Assembly (NCBI GenBank): GCA_965194515.1 | Contig: OZ239146.1 | Coordinates: 992,001-1,056,000 of the forward strand | Direction of reading: 5' to 3' | DNA: 64,000 bases | Source of the DNA: Acidimicrobilacustris europaeus | GTDB lineage: Bacteria; Actinomycetota; Acidimicrobiia; Acidimicrobiales; Acidimicrobilacustridaceae | Part shown: piece by piece, positions 16,034-24,807 of the stretch | Layout of the letters: each line of letters opens with the position of its first letter | Numbering within the stretch: position 1 is the first letter of the stretch | Notes under the pieces: model-generated | The model's input: the letters and a program-made list of their open reading frames with translations, nothing else | Told to the model about the DNA's origin: nothing | Database searches by the model: none | Program-made: the position numbers and the translations under genes

Positions 16034-16840
16034 ATGAGTGCTGACACCACCACGTCTCCAGCTGGACATATGACGCTTTGGGAGCACCTCGGCGAATTAC
16101 GCAGTCGATTGTTCCGAATAGCGATTGCTGTCGGGGTTGGGGCCATTCTCGGATGGTTTCTGTATCCCTACGTTCTCGAACTATTGAAGCACCCTTTCAA
16201 CGAGGTGCAGCCGGGCCAACCATTCATTGCCACTGAACCTCTTCAGGCCTTTGCTCTGCGCCTCAAAATGTCTGGCTACATCGGTATCGCGTTCGCCATG
16301 CCGATCATCGTTTGGCAAGTGTGGAGATTCGTCACGCCTGGCCTGTATCCGCAGGAAAAGAAGTATGCAATTCCCTTCACCATTAGTGCTGTCGTGCTTT
16401 TTCTCGGAGGAGCGACAGTCGCGTTCTTTGTCCTCAATCCAACGCTTCAGTTCCTCACGACGATTGGCGGTTCTCAGATAGAGCCGTTTTATACAGCAAG
16501 CAGCTACGTCATGCTCATCGTGTGGATGATGCTCGCCTTTGGAGTCGGCTTTGAGTTTCCTGTACTCCTCGTAGCCCTTCAGATGATCGGCGTCATCACA
16601 CCGAGAGATCTCATCGGTTGGTGGAGACAAGCGATCGTGGTCATCGCGGTCATCGCCGCCGTCATCACTCCGAGCGGTGATCCCATTTCCATGACAGCTC
16701 TCGCAGTTCCAATGCTTCTTCTGTATGGGATTTCAATCGCGATTGGCGCTTGTGTGCTGGCCTTGCGGAACCGGTCGAAGCGGAAGGCGGAGAAACGCGC
16801 TTCATCGGAGAGCCAAGAAGACTCCGTAAGTATTGACTGA
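16034..16840 (+). CDS. tatC: Sec-independent protein translocase TatC
   Basis: A 268-residue polytopic protein with six hydrophobic segments; it recognises twin-arginine signal peptides and forms the export complex with TatA/B for folded proteins. The N-terminal MTLWEHLGELRSRL block is the hallmark TatC motif, and FVTPGLYPQEKKY and the late TPSGDP segment are also typical. ATG 16034 is chosen to match the usual beginning of the family; the open frame extends upstream through tatA in another phase. A charged C-terminal tail ends next to the helY start. Confidence 0.95.
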   Translation: MSADTTTSPAGHMTLWEHLGELRSRLFRIAIAVGVGAILGWFLYPYVLELLKHPFNEVQPGQPFIATEPLQAFALRLKMSGYIGIAFAMPIIVWQVWRFVTPGLYPQEKKYAIPFTISAVVLFLGGATVAFFVLNPTLQFLTTIGGSQIEPFYTASSYVMLIVWMMLAFGVGFEFPVLLVALQMIGVITPRDLIGWWRQAIVVIAVIAAVITPSGDPISMTALAVPMLLLYGISIAIGACVLALRNRSKRKAEKRASSESQEDSVSID

Positions 16841-16841
16841 C

Positions 16842-19466
16842 GTGACCACACCTTTCGAGCTCGATCAGTTTCAGAAAGACGCGATAGCGGTCATTGATCG
16901 CGGCCTGTCAGTTTTGGTATCCGCCCCGACGGGTTCGGGGAAGACGAAAGTCGCCGAGTACGCAGTCACCGTTGCGCTGCAAGCAGGCCGGCGTGCGTTT
17001 TATACGACGCCGATCAAGGCGCTATCGAACCAAAAATTTCACGACCTCATCGAGGAGCACGGTAAGGAGGCTGTTGGTCTCCTCACTGGTGACACGGCAA
17101 TAAATGGCGATGCACCGATTGTCGTCATGACCACTGAGGTTCTCCGCAACATGATCTATGCGCGTTCGTCGGCCCTCGACGCTCTCGATTGGGTCGTTCT
17201 CGACGAAGTTCACTATCTGCAAGATTCATCAAGGGGATCAGTTTGGGAAGAGGTCATCATCCACCTGCCCCAATATGTTCGACTTGTATGCCTTTCGGCA
17301 ACGGTCTCGAACGCTGATGAACTGGGGGAGTGGATCTCCTCTGTTCGGGGTCCAACCGAAGTCGTCGTCGAAACGAAACGACCAGTTGAACTCGATAATT
17401 GGTATCTCGTCGCTGATCGGCTTGACGACGGTCTCGCCCTGATTCCGACTCTCAGCGAGGGCAAACCAGATCGGCGAGGTCAGCAGTACGACATCGACCC
17501 ACGGGATCGAGGCAAGGGTGGCCGACGTCGATACTCAACGCCAGGACGCGTAGAGGTTGTCGAATTACTCGCCGAGCGATCGATGCTCCCAGCAATCTTC
17601 TTTGTGTTCAGCCGGAATGGATGCGACGAGGCGGTGACTTCCTGCACCCGAGCGGGACTTAGCTATACGACTCCCGAGGAACGCACTCGTATCCGACAGA
17701 TCGCCGAGTCTCATGTCGAGGAGCTCACAGATGAGGATCTACGGGTCCTCGACTACGGCCGATGGCTCGACTCGCTTGAGAGGGGTATTTCCAGCCATCA
17801 CGCTGGGCTCGTTCCTCCCTTCAAAGAAGCCGTTGAACAGTGCTTCGTTGAGGGACTCGTGCGGATCGTTTTCGCAACCGAGACACTTGCTTTAGGCATC
17901 AACATGCCCGCAAGGACAGTGGTAATCGACAAGCTGACGAAGTTCACCGGAGACGGCCACGAGTTTCTCACTCCATCGCAATACACCCAGTTGACTGGTC
18001 GAGCCGGTCGGCGCGGTATTGATAACCACGGCAACGCAATTGTTTTATGGTCGCCCTTTGTGACCTTTGAAGAAGTTGCGAACCTCGCAGCGAGTCGGAG
18101 CTTTCGGCTCACGAGTTCCTTTCGTCCCACTTACAACATGGCAGCGAACCTCGTTCGCCGTTATGACGCTGGCGAAGCACATCGATTACTGGGCAATAGT
18201 TTCGCCCAGTATCAAGCCGATGCTGACGTTGCGCGACAAGAGCATCGCATCGAAGCTCAGTCTCAAAAGCTGATGCGTCTACGTGAAGACGCGGCCTGTG
18301 AGCTGGGAGATGTCCTGAATTACAAAGCCGCACTGGACGCAGAACGCGGAGTGCGCTCGGTTCGGGGCGGTGGTTCGCATGTCGAGCGAGCTCTCGGTTC
18401 ACTCAAACCTGGTGACATTCTCTGGATCGAAGGAAGCGGCGGGCACGATCGAGTCGTTGTGCTGTCGGTTTCCAATCGTAAAAGCGGCTCTGTTCGAGTC
18501 AAAGTCCTGAACGCGAGACGCAATGTTGTGCAACTTGGTTCCAAGGATTTCGACGATGAGCCAACCGTCGTTGCGCACATTGAACTGCCCGTTCCATTCA
18601 CGCCGATGAAACCAAAGTTTCAGAAGGCCGTCTCGCTAGAACTCGATCGCATCGTGAAGCGACTGCCTTCCCGTGATGACGCCGGCCAGGACCTCGGGCA
18701 AAGCAACCGCAGCTCTGTGGAAGGCCATCCAGTCCATCGGTGCCCCGACCGCGATAGTCATCTCCGAGCACTACGAGACGCCGAACGCGTTCGCCGGGAG
18801 ATCGAAGGCCTCGAAAAGCAGATCCGCACACGCACCGGATCGCTTGTTGAGCATTTCGATCGAATTCTTCAGATGCTTGAACAATGGGGCCACTTGGACG
18901 GTTGGAGTCTGACCGAACGGGGCGAACGACTCGTGCGGATCTACCACGAGTCCGATCTGGCCATCGCCGAAGCACTCGAGGAGCAACTGTTCGATGACCT
19001 CTCGGCATCAGAACTCGCGGGTCTTGCGAGCTCATTTGTCTACGAGTCGCGCGCCTCTGGTCCCGATCTTTCTCCCTGGTTCCCCAGACGCGACATCGAG
19101 CAACGCTCTCACCAATTAGAAGCTCTCACAAGGTCCATCGGACGCGATGAAAGTACTCTTGGGCTCTCCGTCACACGAAGTCCCGATGCAGGCTTCTTTG
19201 CTCTCGCTCATGCCTGGGCAGCGGGAGACGATCTTGATCACCTACTCGGTGACGACGACATGCCCGGCGGCGATTTTGTACGAACCATCAAGCAACTCGT
19301 CGATTTACTCCGACAGGTTTCTGAGACCGATGCAGCGTGTGCGCGTACCGCATCAGAGGCTGCCGATGCTCTCCATCGAGGTGTCGTCGCAGTTTCGGGT
19401 CGCGGCCGAATCGGCGAAGGGGAGCCTGATGCTGAGAGTGAACCCACAGCAAGCGAACCGAAATGA
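16842..19466 (+). CDS. helY: Ski2-like DEAD/DEAH RNA helicase HelY
   Basis: A superfamily 2 helicase of about 874 residues. Motif I is SAPTGSGKT near residue 28, motif II is DEVHY near 125, motif III reads LSATVSNADELGEW, and motif VI is QLTGRAGRRG. The C-terminal half matches the DSHCT/Mtr4-like region that follows exosome-associated helicases. The gene follows tatC in many Actinobacteria; the substrate is presumed to be RNA. GTG 16842 is preferred to the TTG at 16833. The acidic C-terminus ends just before the next gene (ATGA overlap). Confidence 0.9.
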   Translation: MTTPFELDQFQKDAIAVIDRGLSVLVSAPTGSGKTKVAEYAVTVALQAGRRAFYTTPIKALSNQKFHDLIEEHGKEAVGLLTGDTAINGDAPIVVMTTEVLRNMIYARSSALDALDWVVLDEVHYLQDSSRGSVWEEVIIHLPQYVRLVCLSATVSNADELGEWISSVRGPTEVVVETKRPVELDNWYLVADRLDDGLALIPTLSEGKPDRRGQQYDIDPRDRGKGGRRRYSTPGRVEVVELLAERSMLPAIFFVFSRNGCDEAVTSCTRAGLSYTTPEERTRIRQIAESHVEELTDEDLRVLDYGRWLDSLERGISSHHAGLVPPFKEAVEQCFVEGLVRIVFATETLALGINMPARTVVIDKLTKFTGDGHEFLTPSQYTQLTGRAGRRGIDNHGNAIVLWSPFVTFEEVANLAASRSFRLTSSFRPTYNMAANLVRRYDAGEAHRLLGNSFAQYQADADVARQEHRIEAQSQKLMRLREDAACELGDVLNYKAALDAERGVRSVRGGGSHVERALGSLKPGDILWIEGSGGHDRVVVLSVSNRKSGSVRVKVLNARRNVVQLGSKDFDDEPTVVAHIELPVPFTPMKPKFQKAVSLELDRIVKRLPSRDDAGQDLGQSNRSSVEGHPVHRCPDRDSHLRALRDAERVRREIEGLEKQIRTRTGSLVEHFDRILQMLEQWGHLDGWSLTERGERLVRIYHESDLAIAEALEEQLFDDLSASELAGLASSFVYESRASGPDLSPWFPRRDIEQRSHQLEALTRSIGRDESTLGLSVTRSPDAGFFALAHAWAAGDDLDHLLGDDDMPGGDFVRTIKQLVDLLRQVSETDAACARTASEAADALHRGVVAVSGRGRIGEGEPDAESEPTASEPK

Positions 19467-20071
19467 CAGTCAAAAAGGGCAGCGATTACGGCCAGCTTCA
19501 GCCCTTGCCGGAGGGTGCACCGATCGCTCATTCGGATGCCGAACTCCGAACATTGATTGTTGCGCAACGACTTGCTGAGAACACCAACATCACGGTTGGT
19601 CTCCTAGGTGGGGATCTTTGTAAAACGTTGGGCGGTTCCGGAGTGATGAGCAGGCTCAGCGAACCAGAAGCGCTCACAGTCCCTGTCGACCTGGTTATTG
19701 CGACTATTGACGGCGTCGAGTTTCCATTCGTCGCACATCTTGTTGCGGGGAAACTCTTCGGTTCGAACTTCGCAGCGGTAATGAATTCACAGTGGATCGG
19801 TAGTCGTGATCTTGGCCCTCGCTCTCACCCGGGGGACGGTTTCATTGACATCACCACTGGATCGCTTGGCTGGCGGCAACGGCGAGCAGCGATGCGGCGG
19901 TCGGCCACCGGCACTCATTTACCGCACCCATCGTTGACCTATCGCCGCGTTCGTTCAGGGACACTGTCGTTCGATCGTCCCGTCTCGATATGCATCGATG
20001 GGGATCTTCACGTGAAGGGTCGGACCGTGTCGCTTCGCATTGAACCTGACGCGTTCTACGTCGTCGTTTGA
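19463..20071 (+). CDS. Protein resembling the C-terminal domain of diacylglycerol/sphingosine kinases
   Basis: A 202-residue protein lacking the kinase nucleotide-binding half but ending with SICIDGDLHVKGRTVSLRIEPDAFYVVV, the pattern of the last beta-strands of YegS/DAG-kinase proteins (a DGE/DGD turn followed by a hydrophobic strand). The middle also has the substrate-side GGDLCKTLGGSG-type glycine motif. In Streptomyces a DAG-kinase-like gene lies beside tatC and helY, so position supports the relation. A catalytic role is doubtful because the N-terminal domain is missing; a lipid-sensing role is possible. Overlaps helY by ATGA. Confidence 0.55.
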   Translation: MTVKKGSDYGQLQPLPEGAPIAHSDAELRTLIVAQRLAENTNITVGLLGGDLCKTLGGSGVMSRLSEPEALTVPVDLVIATIDGVEFPFVAHLVAGKLFGSNFAAVMNSQWIGSRDLGPRSHPGDGFIDITTGSLGWRQRRAAMRRSATGTHLPHPSLTYRRVRSGTLSFDRPVSICIDGDLHVKGRTVSLRIEPDAFYVVV

Positions 20072-20097
20072 CCCTCCACAGCAAGCGAACCCCCATG

Positions 20098-20103
20098 TAG
20101 CGT
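20098..20103 (+). promoter_or_regulatory. Probable -10 element, leaderless promoter of the M20 gene
   Basis: TAGCGT lies 6 bases upstream of the ATG at 20110 with no ribosome-binding site, matching the hexamer and spacing seen before pafA. Confidence 0.45.
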
Positions 20104-20109
20104 GAGTAC

Positions 20110-21288
20110 ATGGACGCACATGAAGCGAAGCAACGGGCTGCAGATTCCATCGATGCACATCGGAGCCTCCTGCTCGAGGTCTCCCATTCGATTCATGCCC
20201 ATCCGGAAGAGAACTACGCAGAGCATCATGCACACGGGGTTCTCACTGGCGCCCTTGAAAATCTTGGTTTCGATGTCAATCGGGGCGCTTACGGGATGCC
20301 AACAGCGTTCGAGGCAACAACCGGATCCCGTGGTCCGACCATCGCGGTGTTCTGCGAATACGACGCACTCCCAGGCATCGGACACGCATGCGGCCACAAC
20401 ATCATCGCGGCTGCTGGCCTCGGCGCTGCGCTCGGCGCAGCCGTCGTGGCAGAGGAGTTGAACGGCCGGCTTGTCGTTCTTGGATCGCCCGCCGAGGAAG
20501 GTGGCGGCGGAAAGGTATTCATGATCGATCGGGGCGCTCTCGCCGGTGTCGACGCGGCGATGATGATTCATCCCGCCGATGTCGATCTCCGATGGATGAC
20601 CACAATCGCTGTGCAGCAACTTCGCGTGACGTGGAATGGTCAATCTGCTCATGCTGCTGCCTACCCTTGGGACGGCCGCAATGCTCTTGATGCCGCGGTG
20701 CTCGGCTACATGAACGTTGCTGCTCTCCGTCAACACATTCGCCCGGAAGAGCGTATCCACGGCGTCTTCACCAACGGGGGAGACAAGCCCAACATCGTTC
20801 CGGCCACCGCCGCCATGCATTGGTTCATCCGAGCGGCAGACCTCTCACGACTTGAAGCGCTCAAACCGCGGGTGCTCGCGGCACTCACCGCTGGCGGTGA
20901 CGCAACCGGCTGCTCGGTCGACGTCGAATGGATCGACCCGGCCTACGCCGACCTCCTCCGAAATGACGCCTTCGAGTCGTTGTATGCGGCCAACAGTGCG
21001 TCCCTCGGGCGCGCGGTTCAAGAACCTGGTCCCCAAGGCGCGGTCGTCGGTTCCACCGACATGGGCAATGTGAGCCATGTCGTGCCCTCCATTCACCCCA
21101 TGGTTGCGGTAGCCCCAAGTGGCGTCGGAATCCACACGCCAGGGTTCGCAGAGTTCGCCGCTTCACCGACCGGGGATGCCGGCGTTATCGATGGCGCCAA
21201 AGCCATGGCCATGACAATCATCGACTTATGGTCCAGCACCGATTCGTTGGAGTCGATTGGCAGTGATTTCCGCGCCGCAAAGCGGTGA
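20110..21288 (+). CDS. M20-family amidohydrolase
   Basis: A 392-residue metallo-amidohydrolase. The metal-binding set typical of the M20D/AbgB group is visible: CEYDALPGIGHACGHN (Asp and His ligands with GHACGHN), GSPAEEGGGG (catalytic Glu-Glu) and a distal His ligand in the NVSHVVPSIHP segment. Family members cleave aminoacyl-aromatic bonds, for example p-aminobenzoyl-glutamate or dipeptide by-products. No signal peptide is present. The substrate cannot be chosen from sequence; a folate-breakdown or dipeptide-repair enzyme (PM20D2-like) is the closest memory match. Confidence 0.85.
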   Translation: MDAHEAKQRAADSIDAHRSLLLEVSHSIHAHPEENYAEHHAHGVLTGALENLGFDVNRGAYGMPTAFEATTGSRGPTIAVFCEYDALPGIGHACGHNIIAAAGLGAALGAAVVAEELNGRLVVLGSPAEEGGGGKVFMIDRGALAGVDAAMMIHPADVDLRWMTTIAVQQLRVTWNGQSAHAAAYPWDGRNALDAAVLGYMNVAALRQHIRPEERIHGVFTNGGDKPNIVPATAAMHWFIRAADLSRLEALKPRVLAALTAGGDATGCSVDVEWIDPAYADLLRNDAFESLYAANSASLGRAVQEPGPQGAVVGSTDMGNVSHVVPSIHPMVAVAPSGVGIHTPGFAEFAASPTGDAGVIDGAKAMAMTIIDLWSSTDSLESIGSDFRAAKR

Positions 21289-21346
21289 CCGACAACCAGC
21301 AGGCCATCCGCGGCGACAGGCAATAGAGGCCATACAGTCGCTCGCC

Positions 21347-22954
21347 GTGAGCGTCTACGTTGCAGAAGAGTTCAGCCCCGAAGAGGCAGATGTTCTTCGT
21401 CGCTATTTTACGAACCTCTATGGCCCTGTTTTTGCACTCGTAAATTTGCCCGAGGTCGTCAAAGGCGCTCTGTTCGCTCGATACTCCCGGTCGCCGAAAA
21501 GCCTCCGCCGGCTCTTCCTCGATGAGTTTGTGGGCGAACTCGACATCAGCGGCGACGATTCCATCGATGCCACCATCGGATTACGCCGGGCCGAAGAGCT
21601 TTACGACAAAGTCTTCTTTGAATATGGCGATGATTCTGTAGCGCAGCTTGGCGGCGTCCACTTAGCGTGCGAGCAGGCCTCGAATCTTCTCACCAAGGTC
21701 CTCGAGTGGGGTCGTCTGATGGCCTATCTCGAGCAGTCGACGAGATACATCTCCTACGACGCTCGAATCGGCGGTCGCTACCGCTTCTACCGCCCACCCG
21801 AGGTTCTGCAGTCGACTCTCGGCACCCGCTATGTGGGCGATATGGATCGAATTTTTGATACCTATGCCGAACTCCTTCCCATCGTGGTCGATGACATCAA
21901 GGAGCGGATCCCCAAAAATCCCTCCGACAGCGATTTCGTCTACCGCCAGGCAATTCGGGCAAAGGCATTCGATTCCATCCGCGGCCTACTTCCTGCGTCA
22001 TCGTTGTCGAATGTCGGCATCTATGGCACCGGTCAGGGCTACGAAATGCTGTTGCTACGCATGCGGGCCCATCCATTGCCCGAAGCTCGGACCTACGCCG
22101 ACCTCATGCTCACCGAACTTCGTAAAGTTGTTCCTTCGTTCCTGAAGCGTGTCGACCTTGACGACAGGGGAGTCGCCTGGAGCGACTACATGACCAATAG
22201 CCGTTCGGCCATGGAAGACATCGCCGGCCGACTTTTTTCTGGTGTCGACGACATCGAACCAGCTCCAGTTGTGGCCTTGGTCGATTTCGACCCCGACGCA
22301 GAAATCAAACTCGTAACGGCTGCTCTCTATCCGCATCTGTCCCTGCCGGAACGTCAGATCGAAGATCGCGTTCGAACCATGTCAGTCGAGGAACGAGTCG
22401 CTGTCCTGAACGCCTACGAAGGCGAGCGCGACAATCGACGCCATAAGCCCGGACGAGCCCTCGAGCGTCCGTCCTACCGCTTCGATATCCTCGCCGATTA
22501 CGGGGCGTTCCGCGATCTCCAGCGCCATCGCATGCTCACTATCGATTGGCAGAAGCTCACACCGTTGCATGGCTATACGCGCCCGGCAGCGGTTGACGAC
22601 GCCGGAGTTGCGGCAACCTTCGACGAGGCAATGGAACGTTCCGCTTCGCTCTACGAGGCGCTTGAAGAGCGATTCCCGGCCGAGTCTTCCTACGCCGTGT
22701 CTCTGGCCTACCGAGTGCGATTCTCGATGGATATGAATGCTCGTGAAGCGATGCATCTGATCGAGCTCCGAACCACACCGCAGGGCCACCCGGCCTACCG
22801 CATCGTGGGCCAAGAGATGCACCGATTGATCGCAGAACAGGCCGGACACCAGGCCATCGCCGCGATGATGCGGTTTGTCGACCACAGCGCTGAGCCCGAA
22901 CTTGAGCGCCTCCAGGCCGAACGGCGGGCGGAAAGTCGACGTTTGGGGTCCTGA
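21347..22954 (+). CDS. thyX: Two-domain ThyX-like FAD-dependent thymidylate synthase homologue
   Basis: A protein of about 535 residues with two ThyX repeats. The first repeat carries ...RLMAYLEQSTRY (21707-21748), the second carries RHRMLTIDW (22523-22564). Aligned with the ThyX signature RHRxxSxNExSxRY, repeat 1 keeps the ExSxRY half and repeat 2 keeps the RHR half. Ordinary ThyX is a 220-250-residue homotetramer whose active sites lie between subunits. GTG 21347 is chosen since the conserved-looking sequence starts there; the frame opens upstream to 21257, inside the M20 gene. Whether it methylates dUMP is unproven. Confidence 0.8.
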   Translation: MSVYVAEEFSPEEADVLRRYFTNLYGPVFALVNLPEVVKGALFARYSRSPKSLRRLFLDEFVGELDISGDDSIDATIGLRRAEELYDKVFFEYGDDSVAQLGGVHLACEQASNLLTKVLEWGRLMAYLEQSTRYISYDARIGGRYRFYRPPEVLQSTLGTRYVGDMDRIFDTYAELLPIVVDDIKERIPKNPSDSDFVYRQAIRAKAFDSIRGLLPASSLSNVGIYGTGQGYEMLLLRMRAHPLPEARTYADLMLTELRKVVPSFLKRVDLDDRGVAWSDYMTNSRSAMEDIAGRLFSGVDDIEPAPVVALVDFDPDAEIKLVTAALYPHLSLPERQIEDRVRTMSVEERVAVLNAYEGERDNRRHKPGRALERPSYRFDILADYGAFRDLQRHRMLTIDWQKLTPLHGYTRPAAVDDAGVAATFDEAMERSASLYEALEERFPAESSYAVSLAYRVRFSMDMNAREAMHLIELRTTPQGHPAYRIVGQEMHRLIAEQAGHQAIAAMMRFVDHSAEPELERLQAERRAESRRLGS

Positions 22955-23024
22955 CCTCACGTGTCGTTTGTCACCTTTCTGGATGACTGACCCGAAAGGC
23001 ACCAATTTCACCCGCGACTGTGCC

Positions 23025-23030
23025 TATCAT
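23025..23030 (+). promoter_or_regulatory. Probable -10 element upstream of the DUF4193-like gene
   Basis: TATCAT lies about 52 bases before the ATG at 23083, in the 128-base gap after thyX. A GAGGAC ribosome site precedes the ATG, so this would be a normal leadered promoter. No clear -35 is seen. Confidence 0.3.
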
Positions 23031-23082
23031 CCGCGGCACGAATTACCCCGGCCACCCACAGTGGCCCTGACCTGAGGACTCC

Positions 23083-23814
23083 ATGGCTGACGATCCCATC
23101 GACGAGGAATTCGACGAGGAAGAAATCGACGTCGATATCGAGGGAGAAGACCTCGAGGGCGAACTCGTTGAAGACCTCGAAGAAGTACTTGCTGACGATG
23201 TCGTTCTTGATGATGACGACGAGGACGAAGCGGCAGCCGATGCTGCACTCGCCGCTCGGCCCAAGCGCGAAGACGAAGAAGAGGAAGAAGAGGATCTCAA
23301 CCCTGACGATGTCGAAGCAGACCTCGACGCGATCCTCAAGGACCGAATCGCCGCCGCCGATGACGACGAAGAGGAAGACGAAGAGGTCGTGCCTGAGCCG
23401 CGTGCGCCCGCCGACATTGCCGAAGGTGTAACGCCGAAGAAGGCGAACGAGTTCATGTGCACCGGTTGCTTCCTGCTGGTCAATCGCGGTCAGTTTGGTG
23501 CGCCCGGATCAATGCATTGCCCGGTCGGTGAAGCGGCCTGTCCCGCAATTGAGCACATCGAATCTGGTGCTCTCGATCGTCAGGTGAAGGCTGCGGCCAA
23601 GAGGCAGGCAGCCAAGGCACCAACGAAGGCCCCCGCAAAGCCCGCAAAGCCCGCAAAAGCACCAGCGAAGACTCCTGCCAAAGCTCCAGCAAAGCCCGCG
23701 GTAAAAGCAACGGCGAAGGCCGTAGCGAAAGCACCGGCCAAAGCTGCAGCAAAGAAAGCTCCGGCCAAAAAGGCCCCGGCGAAAAAAACGCCCGCCAAAA
23801 AGGCGAAGCGCTGA
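23083..23814 (+). CDS. DUF4193-like zinc-finger protein with acidic N-terminus and histone-H1-like Lys/Ala/Pro tail
   Basis: A 243-residue protein of three sharply different parts. Residues 1-105 are extremely acidic; residues 122-160 form a four-cysteine zinc finger (C126, C129, C146, C153) like DUF4193 proteins of Actinobacteria; residues 169-243 are a tail of repeated AKAPAK/KAPAKK units similar to eukaryotic H1 and to the tails of actinobacterial HupB. Ordinary DUF4193 proteins are about 100 residues and have no such tail. The tail suggests DNA or RNA binding that may be masked by the acidic domain. Function is unknown. Confidence 0.7.
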   Translation: MADDPIDEEFDEEEIDVDIEGEDLEGELVEDLEEVLADDVVLDDDDEDEAAADAALAARPKREDEEEEEEDLNPDDVEADLDAILKDRIAAADDDEEEDEEVVPEPRAPADIAEGVTPKKANEFMCTGCFLLVNRGQFGAPGSMHCPVGEAACPAIEHIESGALDRQVKAAAKRQAAKAPTKAPAKPAKPAKAPAKTPAKAPAKPAVKATAKAVAKAPAKAAAKKAPAKKAPAKKTPAKKAKR

Positions 23815-23815
23815 C

Positions 23816-24322
23816 GTGGCCTCCTCGACGAGCGACTCCGCCGTCGATCCGGTTGAGCAGCTACTCAACCTCTTTCTTTACGCGCCTATCGGACTCCTTT
23901 CGAAGGGATCCGAAGCTCTTCCTGATCTGGTCCAACGTGGACGCACGCAATCTTCCAACGCTCGGGTCATCGGTCAGTTCGCGTTGAGTGCAACCAACAC
24001 AAAGGCGCGTCAATCTCTCTCCGATGCAGAAGCGCACCTCCAAGCATTTCTCAGGATCGTCACGGAGTCGTCTCGTCCCTCTCCGACAAAAACCGAATCG
24101 AAGGCTGCATCGAGTACGCCCAAAAAGAAGGCAACCCCGAAATCACCTGTAAATAGCGGCGTCGACGATCTCATTGAGAACTACGACAGCCTCACCGCTG
24201 CACAGATCCTTCCGTTACTTTCACCTTTGGTCGCAAAACAGTTGGACCGCGTCGAGTCCTATGAACAATCTCAGCGTGCACGCAAGACCGTTTTGAATCG
24301 TCTTCGTCAGTTGCGGAGCTAG
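23816..24322 (+). CDS. Conserved actinobacterial hypothetical protein
   Basis: A 168-residue protein starting at GTG one base after the upstream stop. The N-terminal part (DPVEQLLNLFLYAPIGL) looks amphipathic, followed by a Lys/Ser/Pro-rich linker and a C-terminal helix pair (ENYDSLTAAQILPLLSPL ... RVESYEQSQRARKTVLNRLRQL). That C-terminal unit recurs in other actinobacterial proteins as a small helical module after a linker, probably a protein-protein contact. Tight spacing with the zinc-finger gene and the following acetyltransferase suggests one operon. Confidence 0.65.
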   Translation: MASSTSDSAVDPVEQLLNLFLYAPIGLLSKGSEALPDLVQRGRTQSSNARVIGQFALSATNTKARQSLSDAEAHLQAFLRIVTESSRPSPTKTESKAASSTPKKKATPKSPVNSGVDDLIENYDSLTAAQILPLLSPLVAKQLDRVESYEQSQRARKTVLNRLRQLRS

Positions 24323-24324
24323 CA

Positions 24325-24792
24325 ATGTTGGCCATCGCTCGCCCCGCAGGTGATGGCGATGTTCAGGATCTTGCTCAGCTACTCGCCGAGGCAGGAGCAG
24401 AGATGTCGTCACAGCGTGGGGGAGCCGCGCTCTTGGCCTCCCACGAGCGTGCATCATCGGCGGTCGACGCAGTGCTCTCTGCCTTTAACGATGTCGACAC
24501 CATGGTCTGGTGCGGCGTTTGGGAAGGTGCAGTCGTCGGATACTCGATCGCCCGTATCTCTCACGAAGCTGACACAGCGATTGTCACCATTACCGACCTT
24601 TACACGACACCTGAGGCCCGGGACGTGGGCATCGGCGAAGTGCTGCTCGAGACAGCGATCGCTTGGGCGATTGGCATCGATGCAGTAGCCATCGATGCTC
24701 ACGCGCTACCAGGAGCGCGTGAGTCGAAGAATCTTTTTGAGCGCCTCGGGCTCACTGCACGTCTCATCACTGTGCGTCGAGATTTGCGATGA
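24325..24792 (+). CDS. GNAT-family N-acetyltransferase
   Basis: A 155-residue GCN5-related acetyltransferase. The acetyl-CoA binding core is visible as the strand ITDLYTTPEARDVGIGEVLLETAI (motif A; the usual RxxGxG is relaxed to RDVGIG) followed by the motif B region AHALPGARESKNLFERLGLTAR. The substrate is unknown. It starts three bases after the upstream gene. The next gene is convergent. Confidence 0.8.
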   Translation: MLAIARPAGDGDVQDLAQLLAEAGAEMSSQRGGAALLASHERASSAVDAVLSAFNDVDTMVWCGVWEGAVVGYSIARISHEADTAIVTITDLYTTPEARDVGIGEVLLETAIAWAIGIDAVAIDAHALPGARESKNLFERLGLTARLITVRRDLR

Positions 24793-24807
24793 CGCAGCGC
24801 TAACGAT

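Noticed and set aside
15622..16146. Upstream extension of the glpQ reading frame
   Set aside because: It runs antisense through tatA/B; a good ribosome site and the GDPD start place the true start at 15621.
20008..20019. CTTCACGTGAAG palindrome
   Set aside because: It lies inside a coding region and lacks the flanking TCGTCAC half-sites of the two promoter palindromes.
23600..23811. Repeated sequence resembling a CRISPR or VNTR
   Set aside because: The repeats are codon-phased AKAPAK units inside a real gene and lack spacer uniqueness.
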